NCBI GenBank assembly: GCA_003534175.1
Contig: DPFD01000241.1
Span: 1-8,372 of the forward strand
Origin: Chitinophagaceae bacterium
Lineage (GTDB): Bacteria > Bacteroidota > Bacteroidia > Chitinophagales > Chitinophagaceae
Direction: 5' to 3'
DNA length: 8,372 nucleotides
The translations under genes were made by a program, and so were the position numbers. Under the pieces are notes generated by a model. It did no database searches. It was not told the DNA's origin and was given only the letters and a program-made list of their open reading frames with translations. Below, piece by piece: positions 6,170 through 8,372 of the stretch (the first letter of the stretch is position 1; each line of letters starts with the position of its first letter).

Positions 6170-7198
6170 TTATTTCCAAACGGAGAGGCCTTCGCTGCAG
6201 TTGGCGCAAATATCTATCTGCTTACGGCTACGCATCAACGATTTTCGGAATTGTCGGTAGTTTTCATTCTTCCATATCTCCCGGAACGATTCGCTTTGAA
6301 GATTCCCCAGTTGATGTGTGGCGTCTTTATCGAAACAGCAAGGCACAACCCGTCCGTCAAATGTAATCACATTTGCGTGCCAAAGTTTCCAGCAACGGTT
6401 CGATAATTTGTTTTTGGGGATATTTTTTCCTTCAGCTGTTTGGTGGTATCTGCTGTAGGCGCGGTTTTCGGGTATGAGTTGATGCGGATCGTTCTCGTAA
6501 TCGTACACCTGAGCTGTTTTAAATCGCACCTGATCCACTCCAATGCGTGCGCCCAGTTCCTGCACTGCTTTCATCTGATGTTCGTTGGGTTTCACCACCA
6601 GAAACTGAAAGATTACAAAGGGTTTACTCGATTTCAGCTCTTTTTTCCATTTCACAATACGCTCGGCCCCGGCAATTACTTTTTCCAGGTTTCCTCCCAC
6701 CCGATACTGTTCATACACTTCCTGTGTAGTGCCGTCAATGGATATAATGAGCCGGTCTAACCCGCTCTCTACCGTTTTTTTGGCGTTTTCATCGTTTAGA
6801 TAATGTGCATTGGTAGAGGTGGCGGTGTAAATTTTTTTGGAGGAGGCGTATTGAACCATATTCAGAAAATGCGGGTTCAAATAGGGTTCTCCCTGAAAGT
6901 AAAAAATCAGATAAAAAATATCGCGATGGATTTCGTTGATGGTTTTCTCAAAAAACGACGGCTGTAACATACCGGTGGGGCGTGTAAAGCTGCGCATGCC
7001 GCTCGGGCATTCCGGACACCTTAAATTGCAACTGGTGGTGGGTTCAAAGGATATCGAAAAAGGCAATCCCCATTGTATGGGTTTACCGGTTAATCGGCTG
7101 ATGTAAAAACTGCTGTATACTTTAATGCCATTCCATATCCGGCGCAGGGTGAGCTTGCGCAATAAATTTAAACTGTCTCCGGCATGAAACTGGGGCAT
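6170..7198 (-). CDS. Radical SAM protein with C-terminal SPASM domain
   Basis: This 342-residue enzyme binds a radical SAM 4Fe-4S cluster through C57-xxx-C61-xx-C64 (SCNLRCPECPSG). FQGEP at 101-105 is the GEP-type SAM-binding motif, and IISIDGTTQEVYEQYR at 151-166 is a typical barrel strand. The C-terminal SPASM domain holds C269, the DGRVVPCCFD segment with C287 and C288, then LGN (297-299), REIW (306-309) and C331-xx-C334, enough cysteines for at least one auxiliary cluster. SPASM enzymes modify peptides or proteins or act as dehydrogenases; here no precursor peptide is visible nearby, so the substrate is unknown. The first ATG at 7198 is the only ATG before the Cys motif; the next in-frame Met is residue 68. 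It sits 28 bp after the transglycosylase gene and 10 bp before the permease gene. A perfect -7 element ends 4 bp before the ATG. Confidence 0.95.
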   Translation of the reverse strand: MPQFHAGDSLNLLRKLTLRRIWNGIKVYSSFYISRLTGKPIQWGLPFSISFEPTTSCNLRCPECPSGMRSFTRPTGMLQPSFFEKTINEIHRDIFYLIFYFQGEPYLNPHFLNMVQYASSKKIYTATSTNAHYLNDENAKKTVESGLDRLIISIDGTTQEVYEQYRVGGNLEKVIAGAERIVKWKKELKSSKPFVIFQFLVVKPNEHQMKAVQELGARIGVDQVRFKTAQVYDYENDPHQLIPENRAYSRYHQTAEGKNIPKNKLSNRCWKLWHANVITFDGRVVPCCFDKDATHQLGNLQSESFREIWKNENYRQFRKSLMRSRKQIDICANCSEGLSVWK

Positions 7199-7202
7199 GC
7201 CA

Positions 7203-7210
7203 CAAAGATA
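7203..7210 (-). promoter_or_regulatory. Candidate -7 element for a leaderless radical SAM transcript
   Basis: On the minus strand TATCTTTG is an exact TAnnTTTG match and ends 4 bases before the ATG at 7198. Transcription normally starts about 4-7 bases after this element, so the RNA would begin at or next to the start codon. The -33 position, 19 bp upstream, reads CTG rather than TTG, a partial match. It lies in the 28-bp gap after the transglycosylase stop. Confidence 0.5.
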
Positions 7211-7226
7211 CTTCTTCCGGATGGGT

Positions 7227-8084
7227 TTACAGGGTTTGCGCCGTGGGGTTGATAACGGGCAGGAGTAGTTGCTTTACTTCACGGTCTTCAAACCGGAGGT
7301 CGTTTTTGAGGAAGGCCTCATAGTTATGGAACAATACATTCAGGGTGATAAAATTCAACACATAGGCGCGGGTTTCTGCCGGCACATATGGCTCAATGTC
7401 CCAGTAACCGGGTTGCTCCATTTTTGTTTTTTTCATCGCGGCCCACACATTCCCTACACCCCAGTTGTAGCTGGCAGCAATCAGCAACCAGTCGTTGTTT
7501 AAATTCCTGCTGCGGTCGCGCAGGTATTGGGCGGCTGCGTAGGTTGATTTGGTGAAATGGGTACGGTCGTCGGTGGGCTGTACTGTTTTTCCTTTGGAGT
7601 TAACCGTGGGTTTGAGGGTGGCTGTCGGTTTTTTTCCGGGGAGCTGCTTCTCAATAATTTTTAATCCGTACTCCCGGGCGGGCTGGTCCATAAATTGCCA
7701 GAAGCCCACCGCACCGGCTTTGGATACGGCTTGTGCATTGAACGCGCTTTCCAGTGCCATCAATACCCTGAACTCTGAGGGCACCCCGTACTTTTTAAAT
7801 ATGCTGCTCACCTTTGAAAAATAACGACGGCCTTTATGATGCATACGAATAACATAATCACGCCGGTTTTTGGCAAACTGGAGGATGTAGGTTTTCATTC
7901 TTTCTTCTTGTCCGGAAAAAATACTCGGAAATACCACATTCGCTTTGTATATTTCTGTGCAGATAGGGGTTTCAGCATGGGCTACCTGAATCCGTCCGGT
8001 GTCTGATACCGTGGATGCGCGGGCAGTAAACAATACCGCTAGGCACAGGAAGAGGGAAAGGCATTTTTTCAACGAATCAGACAT
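7227..8084 (-). CDS. Lytic murein transglycosylase (SLT/MltD-like catalytic domain)
   Basis: The enzyme cleaves the MurNAc-GlcNAc bond of peptidoglycan to give 1,6-anhydro ends. Residues 1-23 are a signal peptide (KK, hydrophobic core LSLFLCLAVLF, then ARA), so it acts in the periplasm; no lipobox is evident. The SLT domain spans about 95-255. The likely catalytic glutamate is E112 in MALESAFNAQAVS, GFWQFM at 127-132 is the G-x-x-Q motif, AASYNWG at 203-209 is the AYN-type motif, and PAETRAYV at 235-242 is the closing family mark. Between GFWQFM and TKSTYAAAQYL lies an unusual Lys/Thr/Pro-rich stretch of about 25 residues (148-172). No LysM cell-wall-binding repeats follow, unlike E. coli MltD; at 285 residues it is a catalytic-domain-only form. 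It is the first gene of the four-gene minus-strand cluster, with a -7 element just upstream. Confidence 0.94.
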   Translation of the reverse strand: MSDSLKKCLSLFLCLAVLFTARASTVSDTGRIQVAHAETPICTEIYKANVVFPSIFSGQEERMKTYILQFAKNRRDYVIRMHHKGRRYFSKVSSIFKKYGVPSEFRVLMALESAFNAQAVSKAGAVGFWQFMDQPAREYGLKIIEKQLPGKKPTATLKPTVNSKGKTVQPTDDRTHFTKSTYAAAQYLRDRSRNLNNDWLLIAASYNWGVGNVWAAMKKTKMEQPGYWDIEPYVPAETRAYVLNFITLNVLFHNYEAFLKNDLRFEDREVKQLLLPVINPTAQTL

Positions 8085-8091
8085 TGGATTT

Positions 8092-8125
8092 TTTGCAATC
8101 AGGGAGCAAATCTAACGTACTTTTT
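8092..8125 (+). promoter_or_regulatory. Weak candidate promoter of the divergent rightmost gene
   Basis: TTTG at 8092-8095 and TACTTTTT at 8118-8125 (one mismatch to TAnnTTTG) are 22 bp apart, slightly wider than usual. The pair would start RNA about 35 nt before the ATG at 8167. It overlaps the minus-strand -7 element at 8107-8114. Confidence 0.25.
8107..8114 (-). promoter_or_regulatory. -7 promoter element of the transglycosylase gene
   Basis: On the minus strand TAGATTTG is an exact TAnnTTTG match, 22 bp before the ATG at 8084. A start near 8101 gives a leader of about 17 nt. The -33 region is A/T-rich without a clear TTTG. It may drive the whole cluster down to the MarR gene. Confidence 0.5.
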
Positions 8126-8166
8126 AAAAAAATATTGTCCATTTTTACCAATAATCTCATGTGTTT

Positions 8167-8372
8167 ATGCGAATACTTTTATACTGTGTAGGAGCATTTT
8201 TTCTTATTATAAATAATGCCTATGCGCAACCTGCCGTATGTAAGCATTTTACAGAAGCATCCACGTTGGAAAGCCTGCGTTCCGGCAATGTATTGCTGCA
8301 AAACCGCACCCGCGCCACGGAGCAGATGGATGTACATTTTTATGATTGTTTTTGGGAAATGACACCTGCCGT
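8167..8372 (+). CDS. Secreted protein, possible M1-family peptidase N-terminus; 3'-truncated
   Basis: Sixty-eight codons are visible from ATG 8167 before the window ends with the frame still open. Residues 1-20 form a signal peptide (MRILLYCVGAFF core, cleavage likely after AYA20, before Q21). The segment near 54-68, MDVHFYDCFWEMTPA, resembles the start of the N-terminal beta domain in Bacteroidota M1 metallopeptidases, where a YD(V/L)xYY..xW..xPAV pattern precedes a GxVTT strand. The zinc site (HExxH) would lie far outside the window, so the assignment is tentative. It is divergent from the transglycosylase gene with 82 bp between the two start codons. An out-of-frame ATG at 8159 opens a 10-codon frame ending at 8191, probably irrelevant. 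Confidence 0.75.
   Translation, partial: MRILLYCVGAFFLIINNAYAQPAVCKHFTEASTLESLRSGNVLLQNRTRATEQMDVHFYDCFWEMTPA

Noticed and set aside
5918..6406. 162-codon plus-strand frame across the permease and radical SAM genes
   Set aside because: It spans two well-supported genes on the other strand and shows no domain pattern.
8159..8191. Ten-codon upstream frame overlapping the start of the rightmost gene
   Set aside because: No ribosome binding site and no sign of conservation can be seen; short overlapping frames of this size are expected by chance.

Overview
The window looks like chromosomal DNA from a member of the Bacteroidota, most likely the Chitinophagales/Sphingobacteriia side; the rank is inferred. 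Signs are the recurrent TAnnTTTG promoter element (perfect matches at 7203-7210, 8107-8114 and 988-995), weak or absent Shine-Dalgarno sequences, a secreted DUF4476 protein, and protein families typical of the phylum. It reads as an ordinary housekeeping and envelope region. I see no insertion sequence, CRISPR array, prophage, tRNA or rRNA.

Layout. Positions 2-817 (+) hold the C-terminal two thirds of a TCR/Tet-type MFS transporter. Positions 818-1292 are a 475-bp convergent gap with no credible protein gene; it carries an inverted repeat (939-979), a TAnnTTTG element and a strong rho-independent terminator (1065-1102), which together outline a possible ~100-nt small RNA. Everything from 1293 to 8084 is on the minus strand. 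Read in the direction of transcription it runs: lytic transglycosylase (8084-7227), radical SAM/SPASM protein (7198-6170), AI-2E family permease (6159-5137), MarR-type regulator (5140-4655), a 231-bp gap, sigma-54 RpoN (4423-2939), a PAP2-like membrane protein (2942-2256), then the DUF4476 secreted protein with its own promoter (2150-1293). At the right edge a divergent plus-strand gene starts at 8167, possibly an M1-type peptidase, cut by the window end.

How the genes relate. The first four minus-strand genes are packed with gaps of 28 and 10 bp and a 4-bp ATGA overlap, so they may form one operon driven from 8107-8114. A second perfect -7 element lies directly before the radical SAM gene and may give a leaderless transcript. 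rpoN and the PAP2-like gene also overlap by ATGA and are probably translationally coupled. Much of the region concerns the envelope (cell-wall lysis, membrane transport, a PAP2-like membrane protein, secreted proteins), but no dedicated pathway can be read from it.

The observations most worth following are the candidate small RNA in the convergent gap, the radical SAM/SPASM enzyme of unknown substrate inside the transglycosylase-permease-MarR cluster, and the degenerate PAP2 protein coupled to rpoN. None is clear evidence of a new biological system.
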